This document shows positions 42,755 through 53,300 of a stretch of 64,000 nt of DNA, piece by piece. Origin of the DNA: Candidatus Lutacidiplasma silvani (GTDB lineage: Archaea; Thermoplasmatota; Thermoplasmata; Lutacidiplasmatales; UBA184); NCBI GenBank assembly GCA_022750295.1, contig JAKIVZ010000009.1:24505-88504 (forward strand), given 5' to 3'. The notes beneath the pieces were generated by a model, which had not been told where the DNA came from, did not search any database, and worked only from the letters and a program-made list of their open reading frames with translations. A program made the translations under genes and the position numbers. The number at the start of each line of letters is the position of its first letter. Position 1 is the stretch's first letter.

Positions 42755-43333
42755 CTACGACGACGGGGGCGTCGGCGGCGCGCTCGACGCCGCGTCGGAC
42801 CCGGAGCTCGACGCCGGGGCGTTCACGACCGGCTGCGCCGGCTGGACGGCCGCCCGGGCCTTGTCGGACTTCATGACGAGGCCCGCGATGACCAGGAGGA
42901 TCCCGACGACGACCAGCAGGGTGCCGACCGTGGCGAACGCGGTGGTGACCATGAACGTCGCGTTCGCGGCCCCGGACCCCTGCGAGAACGTCGAGCCGTT
43001 GATCGCGCCGAAGAGGATCTCGCCGCCGTTCGGCTGGTTGAGGGTGAACGAGCCGCTCGTGCCGGACTGGATCGTGAGGTCGGAGGCGGACGAGCTCGAG
43101 TTGCACGAGGCGGTACAGGCGCCGCCGACGACCGTCACGGTGGCGGGCGCGGTCCACGAGATGTGGACGGCGATCGTCTGCGTGAGGGAGTAGCCGCTGA
43201 CGCTTTCGACGACGTACGGCAGCGCCGAATTGCTCGAGATCGTCTGGTTCGACTGCGGAACGACCGGCTCGACCATCAGCACGGCGCCTACGATCAGCAA
43301 GACGATCCCCACTACCACGATAACCGGTCTCAT
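42755..43333 (-). CDS. Small membrane protein with an extracytoplasmic beta-rich loop
   Basis: 192 residues: N-terminal membrane helix (3-22), an outside domain of about 110 residues with several N-x-S/T sequons and a C-x-x-x-C pair (CTASC), a second membrane helix (about 131-154), and a Pro/Ser/Ala cytosolic tail. A PNGGEILFGAING segment suggests a small beta sandwich. Not recognised. It is probably part of the cell-surface repertoire. Confidence 0.6.
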   Translation of the reverse strand: MRPVIVVVGIVLLIVGAVLMVEPVVPQSNQTISSNSALPYVVESVSGYSLTQTIAVHISWTAPATVTVVGGACTASCNSSSSASDLTIQSGTSGSFTLNQPNGGEILFGAINGSTFSQGSGAANATFMVTTAFATVGTLLVVVGILLVIAGLVMKSDKARAAVQPAQPVVNAPASSSGSDAASSAPPTPPSS

Positions 43334-43451
43334 CCGGACGACCCCGGTCCGGCGACCGACTTGGGGTAGATAGACCTGCCGAACCGCGCCGGCGGGGGAG
43401 GCGCGGTTCGGAGGACGGGCGCGGTCCCCGTCGGGGCCCGGCGAACCGCCC

Positions 43452-44222
43452 CTACCCGACCACGAATCCCTGGGACGTGATCGCGAACGGCCGCCGCTCG
43501 GGGTCGTGGGCCGACCCTCGGGTGCGGACGATCTTGACCTGGCGGATCGACCGGTCGCCGACCCACTTCCGCGTGAGGAGGATCTCGCCCCGCGTCAGGA
43601 TCTCCTCCGGGGAGAGGACCATCGGGTTCCCCGGCGTCGCGGTCAGGAGAGTCGTCACCTCCATCTCGCTGAGGAACCGGAGGAGCGACTGGATCTCGGT
43701 CCGCTCGGGCTGCAGGTCCCCGGCGACCATCGTCTTCAGGCCGAACCGACGGATCGACGTTAGCGAATCGACGACGACCCGCGTGAACCGGCCGCCGCTC
43801 ATCTGCTGGCGGAGCTTGAGGTGGATCGACTGGATCGAGATGTCGTCGGCGTCGCCGGCTTTCCGCTGCTCGGCCGAGAGGTCGCGCATCGACTTCAGGT
43901 CGGCGAGCGCTCGGATCTCCTGGACGTCGGCCATCCGCTTGATCGCCCGGGTCCCGGGGTTCGCATCGAGGGTCCGGACCGCCGAGAGGTCCCAGCCGAA
44001 CGCGCGGACGTTCTCCACGATCTCGTTGGGCGGCTCGTCGACCGCGACGAGGAGGACCTCTTCCCCCAGCCGGAGCCCCTCGAGGAGGAACGAGAGCCCG
44101 AGGAGCGATTTTCCACTGCCGGTCCCGCCGGTCACGAGGTAGGGTCGGCCCGGCATCAGGCCGCCTCCGAGCATCCGGTCCAGCCCCGGTACCCCGGTCG
44201 AGACGCGTCCTTCGGCGACCAT
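43452..44222 (-). CDS. KaiC-like ATPase (single domain)
   Basis: 256 residues of RecA/KaiC fold: TGVPGLDRMLGGGL, Walker A GGTGSGKS (32-39), LVAVDEPP with the catalytic-type glutamate E63, Walker B VVVDS with D152, and the KaiC-type end VRTRGSAHDPERRPFAITSQG. About 30 charged residues (103-133) are inserted before the Walker B strand. It begins six bases after the stop of a second KaiC-like gene, so the two are an operon and may form a mixed ring. Roles of archaeal KaiC relatives range from motility (FlaH) to signalling; this one is unassigned. Confidence 0.8.
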   Translation of the reverse strand: MVAEGRVSTGVPGLDRMLGGGLMPGRPYLVTGGTGSGKSLLGLSFLLEGLRLGEEVLLVAVDEPPNEIVENVRAFGWDLSAVRTLDANPGTRAIKRMADVQEIRALADLKSMRDLSAEQRKAGDADDISIQSIHLKLRQQMSGGRFTRVVVDSLTSIRRFGLKTMVAGDLQPERTEIQSLLRFLSEMEVTTLLTATPGNPMVLSPEEILTRGEILLTRKWVGDRSIRQVKIVRTRGSAHDPERRPFAITSQGFVVG

Positions 44223-44228
44223 CCGGAC

Positions 44229-46949
44229 CTACTCCTCCTTCGCGGAGGTTGCACCGGCGCGCTCCGAGTGCGAGCGCGGCTCGGGCTCGGCGGTGATCGG
44301 GGCCGGCTCGGGGCCGGCCGCGCTCGGCTCGGCGCCCGAGACCGGCGACGCCTTTCGGCGCCGCGGGGCTTTCCGTTTCGGCTTGGCCAGAACCGCGGGT
44401 TCGGACGCCGGCTCGATCGCGGGCCCGGGTTCGGCCGTCGGGGGCGTCGGAGCCGTCGCGGAGGCGGGGGGTCGAGCCGGCTCGGGGGGTCGGGCCGGCG
44501 CCTCGGCGGGTGGCGGCGAGGAGGGAGCGGGTTCGGACGCCTCGGGGGGGCGGGGGGGCTCGCCCGGGGGCTCGGCCGAGAGCGAATCGGCGGAAGCGGG
44601 CGGCCGCTTCTTGGCCGGGGCCCGTTTCCGCTTGGGCTTCGGAATTGCGGAGGCGGGGTCGGGGGACCCGATCGCGACCGGCGCTGGAGGCTCCGTCGGG
44701 ATGGCAGGCGGGGGGAGCGGCTCCGTGGGAGGCAACACCCCCGTCCCCCCCATCGGAGGGATCTCGAGGGGCGCGCTCGGGCCCACTGGGACGACCGGCT
44801 CGGGAACCGCTTCGGGAACCGGTTCGGGAGAAGCATCGATCGCCCGCGAGTCGGGGGACGTTGGAGCGGTGGCGGGAATCGGCTCCGGAGCCGAGGAGGC
44901 CGGTACCGGAGGCTCGAGGACGGTCGGTGCCGGGGCGACCGGGGCGGGGTGATCGACGGCCCCGCCAACCTCCGCAGGTCCGGCGGGCGGCGGCGGAGGC
45001 GGGGGCGGGGGCTCGGCGACCACCCGCTTCGTCGGGAGGGGTGGCGGAGGGCGGGTCGAGCGGGTGGGCGGGGACGCGCGTCCCGTGACGTCGATCGGCG
45101 GAGGGGGCGGCGGTGGAGGGAGGGGAAGCCCCGGGGCACCGGCGGGAACAGGGCGGGCGGCGGCCGGGGGCGGTCCAGCGGCGATCGTCGGAGGCGGGGG
45201 AGGCGGAGGGGGCGGCGGTGGAGGCGGGGCGTACCGTCTCGCGATCCGGATCGGTTCGGCGGTCGCGACCGCCGTTGGGGCGGGGCTCGGTGCCGGTGGC
45301 GGAGGGGCTGGCGCGATCACGACCGTCGGGCGGGGGGCCGGTGGCGGCGCGGGCGTTGGGGGGGGAGCTTCGGCCGGGGCCGCGGGCGCCGACGCGACGC
45401 GGATCGGTGTCGGACTCGGAGCCTCGGAACTCATCCCGGCCGGCGGATTCCCGGCGGGGGCCACCGGGGGGGAAAGGGCGGGAGCCGGCGGAGGGGTCGG
45501 GTGGACCGAGCTGAGGTCCGGGGGCGCCGCCTCGGCTTGGGCGGAGGGCCGGGACGCCACCTCGGGCGGGGTCGCGAGGATCGCGCCCCGCGGGGGCGTC
45601 CCGGTCCGAAGGTCGGCACCGAACGAGCCGAGCCGCTGGACCCGGAGCGCGGACCGGCGCACATTCAGGTCCCCGCTCTGCGCGAGCTTGGGGTCGAGGT
45701 GCTGGGCGATCTCGGTGATCGCGCCTCGCGCGAGCCCGATCCGGCGGCTGAACTCGTCGCCGCTCCCAGTCGCGCGAGCGCGGGCCGCCGCCTCGATCTC
45801 GGCCCGGGCCGGCGCCGGGTCGAGCCCGACCGCCGTGAGGTCCCGGAGGTCGGACTCGAGCGCCTCGAACGGGTCGGCGGGGACGGGGGCGGCCGCGAGC
45901 GGGGCTAGGGTCGGGAGCTCCGGCTCGACGATCCGCCGCGTGTCGCGGCTGATCGTGACGTCGAGGTTGACGTCGAGGCCCTGCGAGGTGATCCGGTACG
46001 GATGAAGGCGGACGTCGTGGGAACTCCCGCGGTATTTCTCGACCCCGAGGGCCCGGACGGTCTGGCCGTCAAGCTCCCAGCGGAAGAGGCGGACCTCCCC
46101 CCGGGCCAGCAGCCGTTCGGGCGTCTCGACGTCCTCGACGGCGGCCTCGACCGTGAGGACCGTCGTGAGCCGAAGGTCGGAAAGGAACCGGAGGAACGAC
46201 TGGGCGCCGAGGGTCTCGTCGACCCCCTTCATACAAAAGTATTGCAAGGCGGTCAGGCTGTCGACGACGAGCCGGGAGTACTGGCGACGCTGGACCTCCA
46301 TCTTCAGCGTCTGCTCGAGGGCCGTGAACGTGACCTCGACGCTCGAGAGCTCGGGGGTCTTCCGGATCCCCGGGGCGACCTCCGTGAAGCGGACCGAGTG
46401 GCGGACCGCGGCGATGTCCTTGAAGGGGGCCCGTTCGTAGCGCATCACGTCCGGGATCGCGTCGAACACCCAGACCTGGTCCAAGTCCGGCGCGAGCCCG
46501 CGATGGTTCTGCCGGATCTCGTTGGGAGGTTCCTCGAGGGTCACGAGGAGACAGTTCTCGCCCCGGCGGACCCCCTCGCAGAGGAACTGGAGCGCGAGCT
46601 TCGTCTTCCCCGTCCCCGAGGGGCCGACGATCAGGTACGGCCGGTGGGGGAGAAGCCCCCCCATGAGGATCGCATCGACCTTCCGGTTCCCGGTCGAGAG
46701 CCGTTGCTCCGGAGGCGCCGTCGGACCCTCTCCGGCCGGCGTAATCGGCTCCCTTCTGGCCCGGCGGGGCTCGGCGGGCCCGGCGAGCGCATACGTCGAA
46801 TGGTTGAGCCCCCCTGATAATCCCTTTCTTCTCGACGGCGCCTCCGCCCCCGAGGAGCGCCCACCCGCGATGGGACACCCCCGGGCCAACGTCCGGAGCC
46901 GTTCCCGCACGCGGGGGGTGGCGGTTCGACCTCGCTCGTCGGCTCGCAT
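44229..46949 (-). CDS. KaiC-like ATPase with very long proline-rich C-terminal tail
   Basis: 906 residues if started at ATG 46949. The KaiC domain runs from about 83 (RLSTGNRKVDAILMGGLLP) to 330, with Walker A GPSGTGKT (109-116), LVTLEEPPNEI, Walker B YSRLVVDSL, and the end YRGSSHDVRLHPYRITSQG. A helical segment of about 130 residues follows, then over 400 residues of Pro/Ala/Glu-rich tail with runs of 13, 8 and 9 prolines and two Lys/Arg clusters (PKPKRKRAPAKKR; KPKRKAPRRRK). The start is unsettled: residues 1-80 look non-coding, yet no ATG, GTG or TTG occurs between them and the domain. Confidence 0.7.
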   Translation of the reverse strand: MRADERGRTATPRVRERLRTLARGCPIAGGRSSGAEAPSRRKGLSGGLNHSTYALAGPAEPRRARREPITPAGEGPTAPPEQRLSTGNRKVDAILMGGLLPHRPYLIVGPSGTGKTKLALQFLCEGVRRGENCLLVTLEEPPNEIRQNHRGLAPDLDQVWVFDAIPDVMRYERAPFKDIAAVRHSVRFTEVAPGIRKTPELSSVEVTFTALEQTLKMEVQRRQYSRLVVDSLTALQYFCMKGVDETLGAQSFLRFLSDLRLTTVLTVEAAVEDVETPERLLARGEVRLFRWELDGQTVRALGVEKYRGSSHDVRLHPYRITSQGLDVNLDVTISRDTRRIVEPELPTLAPLAAAPVPADPFEALESDLRDLTAVGLDPAPARAEIEAAARARATGSGDEFSRRIGLARGAITEIAQHLDPKLAQSGDLNVRRSALRVQRLGSFGADLRTGTPPRGAILATPPEVASRPSAQAEAAPPDLSSVHPTPPPAPALSPPVAPAGNPPAGMSSEAPSPTPIRVASAPAAPAEAPPPTPAPPPAPRPTVVIAPAPPPPAPSPAPTAVATAEPIRIARRYAPPPPPPPPPPPPPTIAAGPPPAAARPVPAGAPGLPLPPPPPPPPIDVTGRASPPTRSTRPPPPLPTKRVVAEPPPPPPPPPAGPAEVGGAVDHPAPVAPAPTVLEPPVPASSAPEPIPATAPTSPDSRAIDASPEPVPEAVPEPVVPVGPSAPLEIPPMGGTGVLPPTEPLPPPAIPTEPPAPVAIGSPDPASAIPKPKRKRAPAKKRPPASADSLSAEPPGEPPRPPEASEPAPSSPPPAEAPARPPEPARPPASATAPTPPTAEPGPAIEPASEPAVLAKPKRKAPRRRKASPVSGAEPSAAGPEPAPITAEPEPRSHSERAGATSAKEE

Positions 46950-46997
46950 CGCCGATCCATGGGATGGTCGCCGCGGGGGCGCCGGCCCCCGCGAGCC

Positions 46998-47006
46998 CAA
47001 ATAATC
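46998..47006 (+). promoter_or_regulatory. TATA-like box of the sugar-phosphate isomerase gene
   Basis: CAAATAATC, 20-28 nt before the ATG at 47026; leaderless arrangement. Confidence 0.5.
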
Positions 47007-47025
47007 GACCGTCTCGACACCGCCG

Positions 47026-48054
47026 ATGCCGGGAACCGTGGCGGCCGCCGCCGACCGCATGCGAAGTCTCGCAGTCGAGTTCCCGAACCAACTTCGCGAG
47101 GGGTTCCGGCTGGGCCGGGACGCCGATGCCCGGCTCCCCCGGTCGCCCGGCGTGGCGGTCGTCGCCGGGATGGGAGGATCCGCCATCGCCGCCGACCTCC
47201 TCCGCGGCATCACTGATGCCGAGACGACGACGCTGCTCTCCGTGAATCGGGGTCCGACGATCCCTCGAGGCGCGGGTCGCTCCAGCCTCGCGATCCTCAC
47301 CAGCTACTCCGGCAACACCTGGGAGACGCTCGCCGCGTACGACGCGGCAAATCGACAGGGCGCGACCCGCGTCGCGATGACGTCCGGAGGAACCTTGGCC
47401 GAGCGGGCGGAGCGGGACGGAGTTCCCTTGGTCCTCCTCCCGCCCGGGCTACCTCCCCGGGCCGCGCTCGGTTACATGTTCGGAGGCCTCCTCGGGGTCC
47501 TCGACCCCCAGTTCCCGGAGTCGAACGACGGTCGCGTCGACCGGGTCGCGACCCGGCTGTCGGAACTCCAGGCGGAGTACTCCAGTCGTCGGGGCGCCCC
47601 CGCGGCGCTCGCCAAGAAGATCGGTTCGCGCGTCCCCCAATTCTACGGGGACGTGGCGTTCGCGGCGCTCGCCCGCCGGTGGACGACCCAGGTGGCGGAG
47701 AACGCGAAGCGGCTCGCCCACTTCGAGGCGTTCCCGGAGATCTTGCATAACGCGATCGTGGCGTGGGACGCCCTCCCGAAGTCGGACGCCCGCCGCTGGG
47801 CCGTCGTGGCGCTCGAGGGCGCGACGCTCGACCCGAGCACGTCCGCCGGGATGGCCCACCTGGGACGACTCCTGATCCGGCGGGGCCTCGTCGCCGAGCG
47901 GATCATCTTCCGGGCCGACGACCGGCTCGAGGCGCTTCTCGACGGCGTCAGCTACGGCGACCACTTCTCCCTCCACCTCGCGGAGCTCGGGAAGACCGAC
48001 CCGTACGAGATCGTGGCGATCGACCGCCTCAAGGCCGCCGTCGCGAAACGCTGA
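47026..48054 (+). CDS. Bifunctional phosphoglucose/phosphomannose isomerase (archaeal type)
   Basis: 342 residues made of two SIS domains. Signatures: AGMGGSAIAADLLRG (47-61, phosphate loop), SYSGNTWETL (93-102), LPPRAALGYMFGGLL, and the C-terminal FEAFPEILHNAIVAWD with the catalytic-type glutamate of the PEIxHN motif. This family interconverts glucose-6-P, fructose-6-P and mannose-6-P in the cytosol, linking central metabolism to mannose and GDP-sugar supply, relevant to the glycosyltransferases in this window. It is divergent from the long KaiC-like gene. Confidence 0.88.
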   Translation: MPGTVAAAADRMRSLAVEFPNQLREGFRLGRDADARLPRSPGVAVVAGMGGSAIAADLLRGITDAETTTLLSVNRGPTIPRGAGRSSLAILTSYSGNTWETLAAYDAANRQGATRVAMTSGGTLAERAERDGVPLVLLPPGLPPRAALGYMFGGLLGVLDPQFPESNDGRVDRVATRLSELQAEYSSRRGAPAALAKKIGSRVPQFYGDVAFAALARRWTTQVAENAKRLAHFEAFPEILHNAIVAWDALPKSDARRWAVVALEGATLDPSTSAGMAHLGRLLIRRGLVAERIIFRADDRLEALLDGVSYGDHFSLHLAELGKTDPYEIVAIDRLKAAVAKR

Positions 48055-48166
48055 CCCGCCGCCTCCCCTCGCCCCCGCGAGGGACTCGACCCGGCCGGGA
48101 CCGTTCCGCACGGGTCGGGCGCCCCTCCGGTCCGGGTCGGTGGGCCGCGGCGCGCCCCGATCGGGC

Positions 48167-49204
48167 TCAGTGGCCGGCGAGGGCATTGCTGTTGGGGGGG
48201 GACGGCGGAGGCCCTGGTGGCGGTTGCATTGGGGGAGCCGCCGGGGGGCTCGCCGGGGCGAGCCCGGTCGGACCGGGAGGCGCCAGCGCGGCGACGGCGT
48301 GCATGATCCGGACGTATAGCGCGCTCCGGGGCGCCTCCTCCTGATTCCCCGAGCACAGGGCATCGACGCAGACGGCGTACGAGGCGATCATCGCCGCATT
48401 GATCGCCACCCGCACCGACTTCTTCGCGACGACCCAGTCGTCGAGCACGACCGCCGCCCGGATCGCCGCGAGCGCGTGGACCGGGTCGACCGTCGACGGA
48501 ACCTCGTACTTGACCCGGACCCACCGTTCGCCGATGTTGTGGGAGATCACGGCCCCGCCGATCACCAGGCTGTTCGGAAAGAGGACCGTTGGCCCGTCGT
48601 CGAGCCGCAAGGCGGTATACATCAGACCGACGTCCAGGACCGAGCCGGTGTACCCGGGGATCAGCAGGTCCTGCGAGTAGAACTTGGGCGGGTACGACGG
48701 GAGCAGGAAGCTGTACTGGGCGCTGGTCAACGTGATCCGGTCGCCCGGCTCGAACGGCCGCGCGAGCACGAGGACGATCCCCGCGACGACGTTCGCGAGC
48801 GCCGTCTGGCTCGCGAGCCCGACCACGAGGCCGGCGAACGTTCCCCCCGCGAGGAGCGCGTAGCCGTTGACCCCGACGGCGTAGAGCGCGACGACGCCGA
48901 GCAACGAGTAGGCCACGATCCGGTAGATGTCGACGACGAGGCCCGCGTGCCGCCGACCGGCGAACCGGGCCGTGACGTTGTGGACGATCCGTCCGATGAC
49001 GACGACCGCGACGACGCCGAGGCCGACGAGGAGGACGAGTCGGAGGTAGAGGTCGTCGGAGCGGGGTACGGCTCCGGAGCGGGAGACGAGCGTGAAAACG
49101 ACCGCCCCGACCACGATGAGCGCTAGGAGAAGTCCGACCGAGAGGGCGGTCGAGCGCCAGCCTACGGCGGACCGTTCGCTGGCGACCTCCTCCTCGTGCA
49201 ACAT
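48167..49204 (-). CDS. MscS-type mechanosensitive channel
   Basis: 345 residues from ATG at 49204; a longer reading upstream is Pro/Gly-rich and unlikely. Three N-terminal membrane helices (about 16-38, 48-70, 90-112) precede the MscS pore helix with small residues in GGTFAGLVVGLASQTAL and ANVVAGIVLVLARPFEPGDRI. The beta domain (VLDVGLMYTALRLDDGPTVLFPNSLVI) and the alpha/beta domain follow, then a long Pro-rich tail. It opens on membrane tension to release solutes during osmotic downshift. Confidence 0.85.
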   Translation of the reverse strand: MLHEEEVASERSAVGWRSTALSVGLLLALIVVGAVVFTLVSRSGAVPRSDDLYLRLVLLVGLGVVAVVVIGRIVHNVTARFAGRRHAGLVVDIYRIVAYSLLGVVALYAVGVNGYALLAGGTFAGLVVGLASQTALANVVAGIVLVLARPFEPGDRITLTSAQYSFLLPSYPPKFYSQDLLIPGYTGSVLDVGLMYTALRLDDGPTVLFPNSLVIGGAVISHNIGERWVRVKYEVPSTVDPVHALAAIRAAVVLDDWVVAKKSVRVAINAAMIASYAVCVDALCSGNQEEAPRSALYVRIMHAVAALAPPGPTGLAPASPPAAPPMQPPPGPPPSPPNSNALAGH

Positions 49205-50399
49205 TCCAGACTCCGGGCCGGGGCGGACGGGGGCCGAACCCGGTGGACCTTCGACCCCGGGGCGGGGGATGGACCCCCCGGCACTCGATGGGAAGCCCGT
49301 CACCGAACGGAAACGGCCCGCAGCCGCCCCGGTTCACCGGAGAGCTCGTCGCGGGAGGCGGGGGTCGATCCGGGCCCGGTCCCGAAAGGAAGGCACGGGC
49401 TGAAGTCCGAAGTCGGATAACTCCCAATAGGAGCGACCTTCCGAGGGAATCGGGCCCTGGGGTAGTATCAGTCGACGGCGGGCCGGATCGGGGATCGCAA
49501 GCCCCATTCTTCCCCGGAGCGTTTGTAGCCGGTCGTGCTGTCCGGCTGCAAACAGGATGGACCATCCCGCGCTGCAACCACGCCCCGCGGGTGACTAATG
49601 CGGGTCGGCGCCCGTCTCGGAGGCCGACAATGGATACTGTTTAAACATTCAACCACACTGCCGAAGCGCCTTCCGACCCCGATCCGCTCGGGTCCGGGGC
49701 CGGGTCTGAATCGCTGGTTCTCCCGGTTATCGGCCACCACGACCTCTCGGTGAGACCCTAGAACCCCGGAGAGTTCTGTCCGTTCCCCGCAGGTAGGGTG
49801 CCGGGCCCTTTAGGTGGTCCCAAAGAGTCGAATCGCGTGAGTCCTCCTCGGAGTAGGGTACGCCAGAAGCCTAAATCCGGGTCCGCAGCTTCCGCGTCCA
49901 GGCCACTCGGGGGGTACGCGCTTACTTAGGGTGGCGACGGTTGGAACAGGACGATGCCCGGGCTCGCTGTCCGCCGGTGCGGAAGGCGGCCGCGATTCGG
50001 CGCTTGGATTCGCTACACGACCTCGACCCCGAAGTGCCCGGCCACGGAAGAACGTTGGGCTGCCCTGGATCCTGGCGGCCAAGAAGGCGTGCCAAGACCG
50101 AGGGCCACGGTAGATGGTGGATCCGTCCCCTCTGCTTGCTTCCGGCGCGCCCGTGAGCTGCTCCCGGTGGTTCGTCAATCGCATAGGGCCGACCTCGGGC
50201 AAGACTTCAAGCGGAAAGCGTGCCCCGTCGGGCGGGTCGGCCGACCATCGACCCGACACGCCAATCAACCCAGAGGTTGCAACTCCACCGCGGACTCTCC
50301 TGTGACCCGGGCCCTCGCGGATTGGACGGGGGAGCCCTCTCCGCAGGTTCGCCGGGTCAGACGAGGAGGCCGGGCTCTTTGAAGCGGGCCGGGCGCCGC
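49205..50399. other. 1.2 kb gene-poor interval
   Basis: No frame on either strand looks like a protein: the open frames are short, mutually antisense and Arg/Pro-rich. GGATAACTCCCAATAGG near 49418 and ATACTGTTTAAACATTC near 49633 are unusually AT-rich for this genome and could be promoters. The stretch 49930-50150 reads somewhat protein-like in two frames (for example DDARARCPPVRKAAAIRRLD), which may be a decayed gene. It marks the border between the GC-rich housekeeping part and the accessory part. Confidence 0.4.
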
Positions 50400-53300
50400 A
50401 TGGATCTGGCACCGTTCATTCCGATACTCATCCTCCTATTGCTCGTAAACATGACCCCGTGCTTAGCCGGAGGATCGCGAGCAACACCCGCCCGACCCAA
50501 TACACCGGTTTCTGTGACCGTGCGAGCCATTGGTGCTCACCTGTACGCCCCCGTCGGACCACGTGCCAATCCCCCCCTGCGGGTCACCCCTGTATTTCCG
50601 AGTGCCACGAACAACACGCTCCCACCCGAGAAGATCGCATATACTATCGAGCCGCTCAACGGGTCGCTTCTGCAGGGCCGGCACGCATCCAACCTTCTTG
50701 TCTCGCCTACTGGCCTCGAGTTCGACTCTCTGACGAACCAGCTCCTTGTCGGAGACGCGGGTGGGAATGATGTCTTCTCGGTCAACGCATCAACGGGCCG
50801 TCTGGTTCGCGCAATCTCGGACTTCCCTACATCGACTGGTTCTGACCCGGAGTCGTTCGCCCTGGACCCACGCACCGATATTCTTTGGGTCGCAAATCAG
50901 GGCGCCGGGATCACGGCGATCGACCTCACAAATGACACGCTCATCAAGCGGATCCCATTGACGGCCGGCGCGGATGGGATCGCCTACGACCCGATTAACG
51001 GGATGGTCTACGCCGTTGGCTTTGACGGCAATCTTACAGTCGTCAACGCCACGACTCAGAGCGTCGTGGGGGTCCGGGCGGTGGGAGCCGGATGCCAACA
51101 GTCGCTGGCCTTTGACCCCGCCTCAGACTCGATCTATGTCGGTGGGGGAGGCTGCCGGAATGGCGTGCTCGTGGTAGACCCAACTACGCTCAACACCACC
51201 GCGCAGATTCAGGCACCAGTCGCCGCCGGGCTTGATGCCTATGCCGTGATGTACGATCCCGTTGCGAACGTGATGGTCCTCCCCAGTGTTACTTCGGGAA
51301 ACGTGAGCTTCGTGAACGCAACGACCAACACTCTGCTGACGACGGTCACGCTCGACTCGACGGCGGGTTTCGTGACGGGGCTTGCGATCAATCTGGCAAG
51401 GCAGGAAATCTACGTCTCGCCGGCGGGCCTCACGGATGGCACGGGAATCGCGGTACTGAACGCCTCGAGCCTGGCCTATGAACGAGAATTGCCAGGCCGT
51501 GGTGGGCCGACCTGGATGCAGTATGACCCCACGCGCAACGACCTGTTCGAGGTGGATCAGGGCTCGGGCACGATCTCGATCTGGAATGGCCTGACCGACA
51601 CGTTGTCGGTTCCTTCGGCGCCCATGCGTACTCCGTACTTTGGGGCGACGTACGACGGCGGAAACGGACTCGTCTACATCGCGACGAACAATGCGTACGA
51701 TGACTGCACGGCCCCGGGCTCCTTGACCGTCTTGGATCCCTCAGTTCGCCCCAACCTTGGAGGATCGATCCCGACAGGGGATGGGCCACAGCAGGTCGCC
51801 GTCGACCCCGCCACCCACCGAATCTACGTTACGAATCTCTGCTCCAACACCGTATCCGTGATCGACGATCAAAACAACTCGCTGGTGAACCTATCGGTCC
51901 CAGTTGGCTCCGGTCCCGAAGGGATTGCCATTGACCCGGACAATGGACTCGTCTACATATCGGATATCTACGACGGCTCAATTTGGACGATCAATCAGAC
52001 GACGTTGGCATCATCTCGACTCCTAAACTTTTCGAACGACGCTGAGCCAAGCGCGCTCGCCTACGACTCGACGAACCATCGGATGTTCGTCGCGTTGTAC
52101 GGCGCCGATAACGTTGCGGTGATCAACACGACCTCTGGTGCACTCCTTCCGACGACAATCCCCGTCGGTGTCAACCCCCAGGCGTTGATGTTCGACTCGG
52201 CTAATGGCGTAGTCTACGTAGCTTGCTCCGCCTCGGCGGCCCTCTTCCTTGTGAACGCATCATCGTTGACCTCTGCCGGCTCTATCCCGACCGATCAGGG
52301 GCCTGTGGCCATGGCGTTGGATGCAACCGCCGGGATCCTCTACGTCGCAAACGTCAATTCGGGATCGGTCGACCTAATCAACACCTCGAGCGAAACTCGC
52401 CTCAGCGGCTACGTTCGGGTCCTCACCGCCCCGCTGGGGATCGCCTACGTTCCGGCCGATAATCAGCTCGATGTCACCGACGAGAACTTTGGAACCGTAA
52501 GCGTCTTGGCCAATGCGCCGGAGATCGTATCTCTGACGGCAAGCCCGAACTCCACCGAGACGGGGGTCCGGACTTACCTCACTGGTCAGGTGTCCAATGG
52601 GACGGAGCCCTACGATTATTCGGTCGGAAACCTCCCCGCTGGATGCGGCCCCAACACGGGCTTTGATCTGAACTGCTCGATTGCGACCCCGGGTGTCTAC
52701 CGGATCTACTTCAACGTAACGGACGCGGCGGGCTACGCCGGATGGGGGATTCTCCGGCTCGCCGTCAGGGCTTCGTTCGGACAAGTGGACCTCAGCGCCA
52801 TTCCGACGGTATTGGACACCGGGCAGACGCTGGTACTGCAGCTGAACGTCTCGGGCGGGACTTCTCCTCTGTCCTTCGGGTACTTCGGGCTCCCGACGGG
52901 GTGCGTCAGCGTCGACAACGCGACGCTCGCATGTCGTCCCGAGTCCGCCGGCACGTTCAACATCTCCGCACAGATTTCCGACGCCATTGGCGGGGTAGTC
53001 GAGGCGAGCACGGGCGTGACGGTCAATCCACCTCCGATGGTGCTCGACTTCGCCACAAATCCGCCCGTTGCCTACCCAAACTCGTCCATCACCATCTCAA
53101 CTGTAGTCGCAGGGGGTACCGGGCCCCTGACCTATTCCTATCGCAATCTTCCTGAGGGGTGCTCCTCGGCTAGTTTGCCCGCTCTGCTCTGTGTCCCATC
53201 GGAGCCAGGGAACTACTCGCTAAGCGTCGTGGTGACAGATTCGTCGAACGACTCGACATCTGCAGCCACCCAGCTCCTAGTCGCGGTTCGCCCCCCGCTC

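Noticed and set aside
43452..44222. Archaellum ATPase regulator FlaH/ArlH
   Set aside because: No other archaellum genes (arlI, arlJ, archaellins) lie nearby and the sequence has an insert not expected in FlaH.
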